A DNA stretch of 64,000 nt. It comes from Euleptes europaea (Eukaryota; Chordata; Lepidosauria; Squamata; Sphaerodactylidae). The translations under genes were made by a program, and so were the position numbers. The notes beneath the pieces are model-generated. The model worked only from the letters and a program-made list of their open reading frames with translations. It was not told the DNA's origin and searched no databases. Numbering within the stretch: the first letter of the stretch is position 1; every line of letters starts with the position of its first letter. Shown piece by piece: positions 1 to 11,180 of this stretch. The stretch is taken from contig NC_079321.1 in assembly GCF_029931775.1 (NCBI RefSeq), positions 16,946,501-17,010,500 of the forward strand. Reading direction: 5' to 3'.

Positions 1-475
1 ACGATTTGTCTGAGCGTCCTTCCATTATTATGGATTTAAATAATTTCCAAGCATCCTGAAGGGATTTGATCTTCTTTAATCTCCCCTTCAGCTTCCTTTT
101 TGACTAATCCTCTCATTTTTTAGGAGTTTCCTCTTCTAAAATTAAATATGGTCATGTTGGGTTTCTGGGCAACCTTTCATTCATGTAAATGCTGAACTTC
201 ATAGCACTGTGATCCCTGTTCCCAGTCCGTGCTACAACCTTCACACTTTGCAACAAGTCCTGAACACCACACAGGAGCAAGCCCTGGGTTGAGTCCCCCT
301 CTAGCTGGCTCTTTGGCAAACTGCTCAAAGACACATTCATGGTATTTAGAAATGTTGTGTCGTATGAACGGAATGCTCCTTAACCTAGTCACTGTGAGGA
401 CCGCCGAAGTCACTCTTCGTTATATGATGTTCTCTTCTGGTTGCCTTCCTTATTTCTTTCTCCATTTCAGTTAAC
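1..475 (-). mobile_element. LINE endonuclease-region remnant (CR1/L2-like clade)
   Basis: Read on the minus strand, two adjacent frames give pieces resembling the end of a CR1/L2-type apurinic endonuclease domain, with the peptide DHSAMKFSIYMNE after LLLCGVQDLLQSVKVV. The frame changes midway, so the copy is decayed. The reverse transcriptase part would lie off the left edge. The family call rests on remembered similarity. Confidence 0.5.
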
Positions 476-954
476 CCGTCATCCTTTAGAGATGAGTTGT
501 CCCAAACTGGATGCTCTTTAGTCTGATCTGTAGTAGTCCCATCTCAAAGTTCAACCTGCAGCCCAACAGAATCAGAAAAATGACTGTATCCAGAAATGCT
601 TAGAGTTGTGACCATTTGTTCAGCCATCGTCTTCAAAACTGAAAATTTGAGTCTGGATGATCATGCCATGTTATCTCTGTCTGAAGATAATATGATAGCC
701 CTCAAGTGGTATAAACGGTGGTCATATAACCCTGACTAAAGAAACCAGCCAAGTAACTTGGCCTTCATTGGTGTTTCAGAAGACTTGGAACGTGGACTTG
801 GGAAGCTAATTGCAAATGAAGGAAGCATAATTCTGTCACGCTTCCCGTATTTGTGTATATTATAAACACCCCAAACCCATCCTCTATCATGGACATTTCA
901 CAACCCTGCTCAGTTATGAGTTTTTTGGATAGCCTTGGGACAGAAGAGTCTTTC
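476..954. other. unassigned intergenic DNA
   Basis: I see no coding signal, RNA gene or familiar repeat in this stretch. Confidence 0.5.
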
Positions 955-956
955 AT

Positions 957-1050
957 AAGAAAGGCCCTGCTGGATCAGACCAAGGTCCATCTAGTCCAGC
1001 AGTCTGTTCACACAATGGTCAACCAGGTGCCTTCAGAACATTCATGATCT
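957..1050 (-). mobile_element. L2-like LINE 3' fragment
   Basis: Reverse complement of the end of the element seen more fully at 41645-42075 and 42326-42672: a block reading CTGCTGGATCAGACCAAGG followed by the 'ctgttcacacaatgg' motif. Only about the last 95 bases are present. Confidence 0.7.
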
Positions 1051-1167
1051 ACTTCATATAGTTGCTGTATGGATGAAATCAAATATTGTCAAGCACTAAG
1101 AAGTGCTTTAATAGAAATAACAACTAATTTAACAATAGTAACTTTCTCATTAGTCAGTTCATTATAT

Positions 1168-1447
1168 GGTTTGGAGTGGTGGACTCTGATCTGGAGAACC
1201 AGGTTTGATTCCCCACTCCTCCACATGAGCAGCAGAGGCTAATCTGGTGAACTGGATTTGTTTCCCCACTTCTCCACATGAAACTAGCTGGGTGAACTTG
1301 GGCTAATCCCACTCTCTGCCCCACCTACCACACAGGGAGTCTATTGTGGGGAGGAGAAGGGAAGGTGATTATAAGCCGGTTTGATTCTTCCTTAAGTGGT
1401 AGAGAAAGTCGGCATATAAAAACCAACTCTTCTTCTTCTCCTTCTTT
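1168..1447 (+). mobile_element. Sauria-type tRNA-derived SINE, 5'-truncated
   Basis: Carries the body shared by eight other copies here: 'ctgatctggagaaccagg', two 'ccccact.ctccacatga' blocks, a 'ttgtggggagg' stretch, the 'aagtggtagagaaagtcggcatataaa' region and a CTT-rich tail. The tRNA-like head is mostly missing. Confidence 0.85.
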
Positions 1448-2147
1448 TTCTGCAGATGTCCATTTTAACCTGGTGGAATTAGTGAGTTGTGGTGATAGAA
1501 ACCCCCTCCTTATAGTTTTTGTGGGCATTTGTTCTGTTGTTCACACAAAGATTCAACAACTGTTTGCCTACTGCCTGTGTTGTTCAATCATCTGCCTCCC
1601 GCTCGGCTGTCTAAGGAATTCACTGATGGGAAAACGACTCTTCTCTCATCTGACTTGTCAACACAAGGGTAATGCCACTGTTCTTCCTTAGAGATTCTAG
1701 TCCTAAATGGAGGGCAATGGGAGATGAACTTTTGCTCTCAAGAGCTCCTGGCTTTTGTTATCTCTGGGGACAGAGGGCACAACTGTAGATGGTATTTATC
1801 TATGCCATGTCCTGACACTTGACTCACAAAGTAGTGCTGGTGTTTCCTCACATCCAGAGCCAGATAGCGGCTGTCAGCAAGAAGAGAAGCAGAAATGGAG
1901 ATGGAAAAGAGAAGGGATGCTCTCTGCTTTAAAAGAGATTTTAAAGATTGCTTAGACATCCTTTCTATCCTTTTGTTCTTCTTCCTTTGTTAATTCATCC
2001 TGCCAGATCCTAAAGGTTTTGGTACAGATAACAATTTAAAACCGAACATCCCTTTGAAACATCTAGTAAAATCAAGTTCGTCTTCTAAGCTCTCATAGGC
2101 ACAGTGGCTAAAACCCATGTGATGCTGAGTATGTCACAGACCGCCCT
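1448..2147. other. unassigned intergenic DNA
   Basis: Nothing recognisable. The longest open frames here read through the SINE tail and have no family resemblance. Confidence 0.5.
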
Positions 2148-2305
2148 GATCTGGATAGCCCCAGGCTAGCCTGATCTCATCAGATCTCAGAAGCTAAGCA
2201 GGGTCGACCCGGGCAAGTATTTGGATGGGAGACCTCCAAGGAATACCAGGGTCACTATGCAGAGGCAGGCATTGGCAAACCACCTCTGAACGTCTCTTGC
2301 CTAAA
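2148..2305 (+). mobile_element. 5S rRNA-derived SINE
   Basis: Contains the internal promoter boxes of vertebrate 5S rRNA, GAAGCTAAGCAGGGT and then TTTGGATGGGAGACC, followed by the SINE-specific 'aggcaggcattggcaaacc' body. This is a SINE3-type element, not a 5S gene, because both ends diverge from 5S rRNA. Confidence 0.88.
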
Positions 2306-2476
2306 AGTCACAGACTGGACCATCAAAAACATGGCTAAACCGACAAGTCCTAGGGCATAAGCACCCATTATCTTGGGAAACCCATTTCCAAACATGTGTA
2401 TTCTGAAGAACCACAATGTGGATAAATACTAGCAAAAGAGGACTGGAGAAGAAAGATGATGTGTGTGTGTGTGTGT

Positions 2477-2694
2477 AACGTGCCGTCAAGTCGCAGCTGA
2501 CTTATGGTGACCCCTTTTGGGGTTTTCATGGCAAGAGACTAACAGAAGTGGTTTGCCAGTGCCTTCCTCTGCACAGCAACCCTGGACTTCCTTGGTGGTC
2601 TCCCATCCAAATACTAACCAGGGCTGACCCTGCTTAGCTTCTGAGATCTGACAAGATCAGGCTAGTCTGGGCCATCCAGGTCAGGGCAAGAAAG
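2477..2694 (-). mobile_element. 5S rRNA-derived SINE with Bov-B-like tail
   Basis: Minus-strand copy of the element at 2148. Its 3' end (left side here) is the 'gtgccgtcaagtcgc' motif shared with the Bov-B LINE tails in this window, next to a short (TG)n run at 2460-2476. The two copies face each other. Confidence 0.88.
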
Positions 2695-2699
2695 ATGAT

Positions 2700-4554
2700 G
2701 CCCAGCCCCTTATGACCCCCCCCCCTAATTTCCCTTTCAGTGGCCTTGTGCACTGGTTTTTCTCTGCAAGCTCACTTCTGCTAACTTCCAGTTTTCACAA
2801 TGGCAGGATAATAATGTTAAATGGCCTGTGGGGTATCGGTATACATAAGGACAATGGTTATGGTGCTTTAGCTTCATGGCTGTGTTGGTGATCTGAACCC
2901 ATCTCTCCACAGTCTTAATCTGACCTTATACTCCATTGGCTCTGAGCACCCAGTTGGCATACCTAAAGCCCCATATTCAGCCGTAAACATCTCCAGGTAA
3001 AAAGATTCCAGATTACGAGGACTTTGTTCATCCTGAGACCTTGCCAATCCAAGACAGTACGGAACTAGGTAGATTGTCTGACTCAGCATACGATAGCTGT
3101 ATGCATGAAATGCTTCCATGGTAGCCCTCGCTCCTAAACCAGTTGCATACCCTGACTGAGAAAGAGGGAGACACTGTGTGTGTGAGAGAGAGGACCAGCC
3201 CCTAAGCAATGGTGAAGGCACCTGCTATAAAGAAAGTTCCGTTTCTCTAAGAAGCATCCCAAACTGTAGAGGCATTTAGTGGCTGCTCTTTTATCAGTGC
3301 AGCTGCAAGTGACAGTTCTGCCTGAGCCTTTGTTCCTTTGGAGCTCAAAAATGCCCCCCCCAATCCTTTCTTTGTACTAGGATTATGCGCTTGAAAAGAA
3401 CTGAACAAATTGCATTTAGAGTGATCCAAACGGTCCATTTCGCTTATTGTGTACTGCCTGACAAGGGGGTGGGTGGGGGACTGACAGGATCAGAGCATAG
3501 CTGGCAACTAACAGCATTAATGCACGATAGAACGATTGAATCAGCTTTAATTATCACATGCAATTACTAGAGCGGATTGCTCTAAAAGACAACAGCCTGC
3601 TTTCCCATAGCCATACCCTATAGGCTATTCTAGACCCTCCTACAATTAAATACCCAGAATAATCTCCATAAAGTTATCTATCCTTTATTTTTTTATAATT
3701 ATTTCACATGCATTAAAGTGCTAATTCATGCAGTGGCCCCTCCCTGCCTCTGGATTTTCAGTAGCAACCCAGAAGTTATATCAGTCCTGTCTGGGAATCC
3801 AGCAATTCCTAGAGAGGACTGACTTCACTTCCACATGTTCCCTAGAAGTGACATCAGAATGTCACCAATGCTGGTCCCTTCATACTTCATATGCTTGTTT
3901 TCTGGAGAATTTCTTGTCTGGGAGAACCCTTTGAAGCATGGGTAGTTGTTGAGCGGCAGAGTCCGTTTTTGTCAGGCAAGCAAAGGTCTGTATTTGGATA
4001 AACATTTTTTTTTCCTTCATGGCAAAAACCTGACAAGAAAGATGTTATCGTGCAAGACGCCCACTGGATGCACCCAACTTCACAAACCACAGTTTTCCCC
4101 AACAGAAATGTTGATGTAAATTATTTATGCTAACGCAAGTTCAGGATATGTGATTCTTGGAGCTGCCACAGCGAGTAGTCAGTGATCCTGGAATGAAAAG
4201 GGGGGGAGGTAATCCCCAATATGCTGAATAAAGAAAACCCTGTGAAACTGCTGTTGAGGCTAAGTTTTGGTTTTGCACATCTGTCACCTGTACAAGCCAA
4301 AGCATCTACCTCCAGGCCTCTCTTTGAAGTGCTTGCTGCTTCTGCCCAAGCGAGCCGCACTTTGGGGGGCTGACCAGAAAGGGCCTTTGAGGATCCGTTC
4401 TCCTCATCCATGTCATCATGCAATATGCAAACAGAGGCTATATTGAATAGTCACCTTTTATTTTGAATCCATGAAATATGAAGAAAAAGTGTTTTTTTAG
4501 AAACAAAAGGTGGGGGAAAGTCTTGTTAAACTGTACATAGAGCTCTTGAGGAGG
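2700..4554. other. unassigned intergenic DNA
   Basis: About 1.85 kb without gene, RNA or repeat that I can name. It holds short homopolymers and a (GT)/(GA) run near 3175. Confidence 0.5.
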
Positions 4555-4564
4555 AAAGAGGACT

Positions 4565-4690
4565 ACAGTTAGTTTATTATTTATTTAGACAATTTAGAAC
4601 TCCAGACCAGTTCAAGGAGGCTCACAAGAGGGCTCACAACTGAAAGAATGAAACAAAACAAGACAATATAACCAAGCCAACAGAAACAAA
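4565..4690 (-). mobile_element. possible LINE 3' tail fragment
   Basis: The 'tttattatttatttagac..ttcaaggaggctcacaa' pattern resembles the reversed tails of non-LTR elements at 22225 and 46035. Family unknown. Confidence 0.35.
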
Positions 4691-4697
4691 TCAATTA

Positions 4698-4992
4698 AAG
4701 AAGAATTGGTTTTTTTATGCCAACTTTCTCTACCACTTAAGGAAGAATCAAACCTGCTTACAATCACCTTCCCTCCCCCTCCCCACAACAGACACCCTGT
4801 GAGATAGGTGGGGCTGAGAGCTCTAAGAGAGCTGTGACTAGCCCAAGGTCACCCAACAGGCTTCATGTGTAGAAGTGGAGAAACAAATTCAGTTCACCAG
4901 ATTAGCCTCCGCCGCTCATGTGGAGGAGTGGGGAATCAAACCCGGTTCTCCAGATCAGACTCCACCACTCCAAACCACTTCATGCTGGCTGT
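4698..4992 (-). mobile_element. Sauria-type SINE
   Basis: Minus-strand copy with the AAG/CTT tail at its left, then the shared SINE body up to the reversed head near 'cactccaaaccact'. Confidence 0.88.
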
Positions 4993-6406
4993 CTTTAAAA
5001 AAAACTAACCATGTAATCCTGAAGCCAGTGTGACCCTACTTGATAAGGGGCACTTATGCCATCACGGGGTGGCATCCATGCCAGGATGCCATGCTGGGGC
5101 TCAGATGCAGGCGCTGCCTCCTGGCAGCGTTCCAGTGGCACAAGTCCTTACGTCAGTGTCCTGGGAGGTATTCCTGGGGGCGGAGCTGCCTTTAGGCAGC
5201 CCCCTAACCCCTTTCACCCCGGAAACACCCCTTCCCGCAGCGGCGTAGCTATGATACCTTTTCAGGTGTTGTAGCACTGTTGATGTCTATGGGGCCTTTT
5301 CCTATTTTTTATTTTTAAACCGAGTTAAATTTCTTTTCAGTGGCAGGGAAGCCTCTGAGGAAGCAGTGTGGCAGTGCCACTCCAGGCTGCCGTCGTACCA
5401 CCACCATCTCTTAAGAATGGGCTGTAAGTCAATGAAAAAGATTAAGACCAAGTCTGTAAAAATAAGCCAGTAAAAACAGCCGATAAAATGCAAGCCAGGG
5501 CATAAAAGCACATAAAACAAACAGAATAGTCTAAACAGACAAATATTAGATTTTAGACTATGATTTTAAAACATATTAAACTGATAAAGGATCTATCGTA
5601 AATTTAGTTAATGTAGCAATTTAGTAATCTAGGATTAAGTGTCTAAGCAACTAAGTATAATTTACTTGATTTAGATGACTACAGCATAATTTTCCCCCTC
5701 TTTTCATTAATTGTATTAATTTGTCATTGAAGGCATTTAATCCATTCTTTTTTTTACTACTGGTTTGGGGCCATGATGAATGTGGTGTGCTTCAGCACTG
5801 TCAATATTTTGTTTTGTTTTTTCCTTTTCCTTTTCGCATTTCCCCTTCCCTTTTTCTTTTGTATCCTGTAATGAAAAGTAAAAAAAAACTATTTAAAAAC
5901 TAAAAACTAGAATAGTCTAAAGTGATAATTGGTAAAACAGTCCTTTAGGAGCAAACCATAAACCTGCTTTTAAAAAAAAATGGAACTTCTTGTTTAAAAG
6001 GCAGAGAAGAAGGTTTTGGCCTGGCACCTAAAGGAAAGGAAAGTAGGCACCAAGGGAGTCTCAAGGGTGAGGGCATTCAAAAGGTGAGGTGCCACCACCA
6101 AAAGAAACACTGTCCGTGTTTGCCACCTGCCTTATTTCTGCAGGCAGCGGCACAGAGAGCAGGGCTTGAGAAGATGAGCTTCTCAGGAGGAGGTGGACTT
6201 TCAAGTCCCATGACCCAAGCCATTTATGGCCTCAAAGGTAAGAACCAGCACTTTGCATTGTGCCTGGAAACTATAGCAGATTCTGGAGATGTCTGAATTT
6301 CTGAAGTGGAAGAAGCAGCTCTGAAAGCCAGTGTATGGGCTGTGGTTAACTGGTAGAAGTGAGCCCATTTTTGTAGGGAAAGTAAAAGTGTGTGTTTGGA
6401 TAAACC
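4993..6406. other. unassigned, partly AT-rich DNA
   Basis: No gene. Around 5045-5240 there is a GC-rich patch with short inverted repeats (gcctttaggcagc). From 5520 to 5930 the sequence is AT-rich. I could not assign either to a family. Confidence 0.45.
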
Positions 6407-6414
6407 ATGTGGGG

Positions 6415-6623
6415 TAGGGTTGCCAGCTCTAGGTTGGGAAATACCTGGAGATTTTTGGAGCAGAGCCTGAGAAGGGCAGGGTTTGGGGAGAGGAGGGACT
6501 TCAATGCCATAGAGTCCAATTGCTAAAGCGGCCATTTTCTCCAAGTGAACTGATGTCAGTCGGCTGGAGATCAGTCGTAATAGCAGGAGATCTCCAGCTA
6601 GTACCTGGAGGTTGGCAACCCTA
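6415..6623 (+). mobile_element. short hAT-like MITE (TAGGGTTGCC ends)
   Basis: Ends TAGGGTTGCC and GGCAACCCTA are perfect inverted repeats. The 8 bases on each side are both ATGTGGGG, a perfect target-site duplication. The body (209 bp) matches the other copies at 7769, 8812, 12344, 26023 and 53094. Confidence 0.9.
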
Positions 6624-6951
6624 ATGTGGGGGCAAGGGCCTAGTGCCCCTAACCTCTGGGGCCACCAGGAGCCTTCGTATAGTCAGTGCCTTTCATTTTT
6701 GAATCAGAGAGGAATGAAAAACATCTGGTCCATAGCCCTAGAAACAGAGGACATGTGGATAAGAGTGTATCATTGTCAGTGGAAAAGGATATACTTTGAA
6801 ACTTGAGAGAGAAAATAGGCCAGGGAAAACCTCCTCTCTGAAATACTGTTTCCTCTTTGCTGGTAACAAATGATAACTTTAAAGAAACCAGATTTTAAAC
6901 TCATTTTAAAAGACTGAGAATGCAATCCAGCCCAACTTTCAATGGAAGAGT

Positions 6952-7440
6952 TAAGAATGTGCTAAACTAGATTAAGTTAATTCATGCCATCGTATTCCCT
7001 ATTACTATGTATGGGTGTGAAAGCTGGACATTGAAGAAAGCAGATAGGAAGAAAGTAGATTCCTTTGAAATGTGGTGTTGGAGGAGAGTGTTACGGATAC
7101 CGTGGATGGCCAAAAGAACCCAAATCAGTGAACCCAAATCAAGCCTGAACTGACCCTAGAAGCTAAAATGACTAAACTGGGGCTGCCGTATTTTGGTCAC
7201 ATTATGAGAAGACAAGAGTCACTGGAAAAGGCAATCATGCTAGGAAAAGTTGAGGGCAGCATTAAAAGAGGAAGACCCAACAGGAGATGGACTGACTCAA
7301 TAAAGGAAGCCACAGCCCTCAATTTTCAAGATCTGAGTGAGGCTGTCAAAGACAGGACATTTTGGAGGACGCCGATTCATAGGGTCGCTATGAATCGGAA
7401 GTGACTTGACGGCACTTAACACCCACACACAAGCTCTCTC
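6952..7440 (+). mobile_element. Bov-B (RTE) LINE 3' end
   Basis: Encodes the C-terminal tail of the Bov-B ORF in pieces: YGCESW-like codons near 7010-7030, then FEMWCWRRVLR and, at 7168-7404, MTKLGLPYFGHIMRRQESL and a GRPNRRWTDSIKEA block. It ends in 'cttgacggcacttaacacc', the typical Bov-B tail. A small frame disruption precedes 7168. Severely 5'-truncated. Confidence 0.88.
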
Positions 7441-7768
7441 CCACTGAACGAAGTGCTTCGCTGACATCGAATTGTGTCCTGAGTTAGGGGGTGGGCTTTC
7501 TCCCCAGTCCACACTGTGGACCCACTTTTCTTGTCTCACAAGCCAAAGCCATGTTGGCATACCCCAAAGAATTTTTAAAATAAGCACGTTCCTATAGTTT
7601 ATGCATATTGTTTTGGTGGATGGGAGCAGCATACAAAACAGACACATGCAAGCTTCTGTCTTCAGTCCCAATGGTTTAGACTATTGTTTTTATGTGAAAA
7701 CTGCAATCCTTATAAATGTAGGCCTTTAAAGAGCACTAAAATAATGAGGCACACAGATACACGAGGCA

Positions 7769-7974
7769 TAGGGTTGCCGAGTCCCTTTTTGCCACCAGTG
7801 GGAGGTTTTTTGGGCGGAGCCTGAGAAGGGTGGGGTTTGAAGAGGGGAGGGACTTCAACGCCATAGAGTCCAGTTGGCAAAGTGGCCATTCTTTCCAGGT
7901 GAACTGATCTCTATCGGCTGGAGATCAGTCGTAATAGCAGATCTCCAGCCACCACCTGGAGATTGGCAACCCTA
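7769..7974 (+). mobile_element. short hAT-like MITE (TAGGGTTGCC ends)
   Basis: 206 bp, same terminal inverted repeats as 6415. Flanked on both sides by ACGAGGCA, a perfect 8-bp duplication. Confidence 0.9.
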
Positions 7975-7982
7975 ACGAGGCA

Positions 7983-8500
7983 TCTGCGTTGTCAGTCATG
8001 TGAAGTGTCGTTCAGTGTGTTGTTAAGCAGGGCCTGGCACGTATTTCTGTATTTAATAATTTGAACCATTGTCCAGTATAAACATCCAGGACTGGAAAAT
8101 GCTTTTTAGCATAAAAATCTCCTGTATGGCCTGAAGGGTTAATAATAAGGCTTTGTGGAAGTACAGCTGTATATTAACAAGGCTACCAAGGACAGCTTGT
8201 GCTGTTGACTCAAAGCTACCAGAATGATATGTCTACAAGGACTAAGACCACCCACATTCCAGTACCCCAATGTTGCTAAAAATATATCTAATTTTATAGT
8301 AAGAGAGGTCTGACAAGCGCAGTAAGGCTTATGACAACAGCTGCATTTACATTACAGTCAGAATGTGGGATTGTGCTATAGGGTACTGACATGTATTAAC
8401 CAAAATATATTCACCCTTGTTTATCTGCTCAGTCCCTACTGTAGTGTCTAATCATGCCCTCTGACTCAATATTTATTATATCGCTTTTCACTCGAGAGTC
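7983..8500. other. unassigned intergenic DNA
   Basis: No gene, RNA or repeat recognised. Confidence 0.5.
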
Positions 8501-8765
8501 AGCATGGTGAAGTGGTTAAAGCATTGGTCTAGGATTTGGGAGACCTGAGTTCAAATTTCTGTTGTCATGGCAGCTCACTGGCTGACCTTGGGCTGTCAGA
8601 CTAACCTGTCAGACCACTGTCTCTCAGACTAACCTACCTCACAGGGTTATTGCTATGAGGAGGGAAAAGAGGAGGGGAGAAGGATGCTGTAAGGTGCTTT
8701 AGGTCCCTACTGGAGACAAAACTAGAGTATGAAGTGTCTCAATAAATAAAATAAATATTTTTTCC
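8501..8765 (+). mobile_element. older tRNA-derived SINE
   Basis: A tRNA-like head (GTGAAGTGGTTAAAGC and GAGTTCAAATT) is followed by 'tgaccttgggc', 'cctacctcacaggg' and an 'ataaataaaataaa' tail. Diverged from its relatives at 19166 and 36043. Confidence 0.75.
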
Positions 8766-8811
8766 CTCGTCCTTATCTTCTGCCCATGGAAGGTGGCCTA
8801 GAAATTAAGAG

Positions 8812-9009
8812 TAGGGTTGCCGGGTCCCTCTTTGCCACCGGCGGGAGGTTTGGGGGGCAGAGCCTGAGGAGGGCAGGATTTGGGGAGGGACTTCAATGCC
8901 ATAGAGTCCGATTGCCAAAGCGGCCATTTTCTCCTGGGGAACTCTGTCAGCTGGAGATCAGTTAAATAGCAGGAGATCTCCAGCTAGTACCTGGAAGTTG
9001 GCAATCCTA
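8812..9009 (+). mobile_element. short hAT-like MITE (TAGGGTTGCC ends)
   Basis: 198 bp. One base of the right terminal repeat differs (ATCCTA). Both flanks are ATTAAGAG, a perfect 8-bp duplication. Confidence 0.9.
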
Positions 9010-9082
9010 ATTAAGAGAGAAGCTGAAACTCAAATCAGGGTGACCTGTCTAATGAGGCAACTTGCGGCAGTTGCCTCAAACC

Positions 9083-9277
9083 TAGGAATGCCAGCCTCTA
9101 GGTGGGACCTGGGGATCCCCTGGAATTACAGCTCATTCCAGACTACAGAGACCAGTTGCCCTGAAGAAAAAGGATGCTTTGGAGAGTTTTGGCATTGTAC
9201 CCCACTGAGGTCCCTGGTCTCCCCAGGTTCCATCCCCAAATCTCCAGGAGTTTCTCAACCTGGATCTGGCAACCCTA
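9083..9277 (+). mobile_element. MITE related to the TAGGGTTGCC family
   Basis: Begins TAGGAATGCC and ends GGCAACCCTA. The interior is a distant version of the same body. No clear flanking duplication, so it is probably older. Confidence 0.65.
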
Positions 9278-9379
9278 CCCCCATTCCCTGCCGGTGGCCA
9301 TGGGGACCTGGTAAACTTACTCAGAACACATGAATTTGGGGGGGGGGGCAACAAACTCCCAACCTGCTTGCCTAACACC

Positions 9380-9592
9380 CGAGTCACTGGAGAAGAGAAT
9401 CATGCTAGGAAAAGATGAAGGCAGCAGGAAAAGAGGAAGACCCAACAAGAGATGGATTGACTCTATAAAGGAACCCATGGCCTTCAGTTTGCAAGATCTG
9501 AGCAAGGCTTGTTAAGGATAGGATGTTTTGGAGGACATTGATTGATAGGGTTAACATGAGTCGGAAGCGACTTGACAGCACTTAACACACAC
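9380..9592 (+). mobile_element. Bov-B (RTE) LINE 3' end
   Basis: Begins in the codons for ESLEKRIMLGKDEGSRKRGR and ends with 'cttgacagcacttaacacac'. A single-base insertion before the KDRM region breaks the frame. Confidence 0.88.
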
Positions 9593-9765
9593 CATGGAGC
9601 CTTTGTATTGAACGAAGTGAAATTATCCTAGCCATTTACTGAAATGTTATTATATCTGAAGACTAATGGCCAGTCCTATGCATTGTATCGTAGGTGCACA
9701 GGATAAAAATCCTATGAAATCAAAGGGACTCCTGAGAAAACATGGATGTGGTCTGATCCTTTTAA

Positions 9766-9845
9766 CTGGCAGTGTGGGGGACTGAACCTGGGACCTTCTG
9801 CATGCAAAGCAGATGTTTTACCACTGAGCCATGACTCCTTCCCTG
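9766..9845 (-). mobile_element. tRNA-derived SINE head (GGCTCAGTGG type), fragment
   Basis: Reversed B box (ACTGAACCTGGGACC) and A box (CCACTGAGCCATG) about 50 bp apart. Only the tRNA-like head survives. Confidence 0.7.
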
Positions 9846-10385
9846 AAGCTTCTCTCACTCTTTGCAACACCTTTATTATTTATTATTATTTATTATGTAA
9901 CTTATCCTAAGGGTAGAGGCAGGGGGTTATACGTAAGTAATCAATGAATCAGACCAATTCATACATTGGCTTTACTGCAACCATTCTGGTGAGAGTGAGC
10001 GCAAGGGCCTATTATAGCTTATTCCGAAATCCTTTCCTGTGACGTTAAGAATCCTTCAGATCTCTTGCTTTCCGAATAGCCTTTTTGAGTGCAGAATATT
10101 TTTAATGTGAGCAAAGATGTGATTATGAATGACCAAACTGACTTGTGTATATTTCTGGAATACTTGGAAACAATCCTGTTGGTTTTGGACAGGCAGATGC
10201 TTATTTACTTGGCAAAGGGAGCTTGATGCCTAGGAAGCCCAGTAAACAAATGTGAGTCTGCAGCACCACCTGTTGTTTTGGTTGGGATTTGTCGTTCACT
10301 GTGGTTGCAATACCTTGATCATATCTGCTGAGAAGTACATTTATTTATTTAGCTGTTTACATTCCCCTATTTTAGATACTTATAA
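9846..10385. other. unassigned intergenic DNA
   Basis: Apart from a (TTA)n patch at 9871-9900, no feature is recognised. Confidence 0.5.
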
Positions 10386-10582
10386 AGAAGATGGATTTGG
10401 GCTGATTTACACATGCATTTTCCATTCCTTAAATACTCGGTCCTTGATCACTCACAGCTCAGTGCGTCGACTGACTCCTTTGAAAAGCAAGATATTCAGT
10501 ATAATGTATTCTTGTAGTAGTAGTAGAAGAAGAAGAAGAAGAAGAGTTGGTTTTTATATGACAACTTTCTCTACCACTTAAG
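10386..10582 (-). mobile_element. 5'-truncated Sauria-type SINE with shared 3' flank
   Basis: Positions 10529-10582 are the last ~54 bases of the SINE plus its AAG/TAG tail on the minus strand. Positions 10386-10515 then match, with only a few differences, the 120 bases after the full-length SINE at 22976-23288. Both copies share the SINE-to-flank junction. Confidence 0.75.
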
Positions 10583-10710
10583 GAAGAATCCACAGGGCCT
10601 GTAAAACGGAACTGTTCCACCAGGCCTACAGCTGAGGCCAGTTGCCTCCCCATCCTCCCCCCCCAATTTAGCCTGGGGGGGGGTCTACTGCCAACTGGGT
10701 CTGTCTAGTA

Positions 10711-10995
10711 CACTGGTTCCCAACCAGGGGTCCGTGGACCCCCAGGGGTCCGCAAGAACTAAATTACGGTCCGCGAAACAAAGTTATAAACCCATAATAA
10801 ATTAATATTTTCAATTAAAAATTCTCTATTATAAAAATATATATTCAAATATTATTCTAAGTTTAATGTTTAACTAACAGTTATGGTTAAAGTTTATTTT
10901 CAAATTGTCAGAATTTTTATTTTGAACCTTGGGGTCCCTGCACTGAACAAAAAAGTCCTAGTGGTCCCTGGCCAAAAAAAGGTTGGGAACCACTG
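10711..10995 (+). mobile_element. non-autonomous hAT element (CACTGGTTCCCAACC ends)
   Basis: 285 bp with terminal inverted repeats CACTGGTTCCCAACC and GGTTGGGAACCACTG. Flanked on both sides by GTCTAGTA, a perfect 8-bp duplication. The interior is AT-rich and matches 43589 and 46712. No coding capacity. Confidence 0.93.
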
Positions 10996-11106
10996 GTCTA
11001 GTAGCTATATTTGGACTTAACACCATCTTGTTTTATCGTAACATTAAGTAGTACGGAATTTTAAAGTATGTTTCAATCTATGTTTTAATTTGGTGTTTTA
11101 TTTTTA

Positions 11107-11180
11107 TGTTGTTACCCGCTCTGAGCCTGGCTTGCCAGGAAAAAGGGTGGGATATAAATGCAATAAATAAACATATAATA
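11107..11180 (+). mobile_element. LINE 3' tail fragment
   Basis: 'cgctctgagcctggcttgcc..gggatataaatgcaataaataaa' is a common tail pattern of L2/CR1-group LINEs in reptiles. Its reverse is seen at 22225. Family not certain. Confidence 0.5.

Noticed and set aside
2460-2476. (TG)n and similar short microsatellites at 18763, 29800 and 63646
   Set aside because: Ordinary microsatellites; most mark the CA-rich ends of Bov-B or 5S-SINE tails.
2148-2694. Two 5S rRNA genes
   Set aside because: Only the internal promoter region resembles 5S rRNA. Both copies continue into the SINE body and Bov-B-like tail, and similar copies are scattered through the window.
7168-7404. Small host gene encoding a basic GRPNRRW protein
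   Set aside because: This is the C-terminal end of the Bov-B LINE ORF; seven other fragments of it occur in the window.
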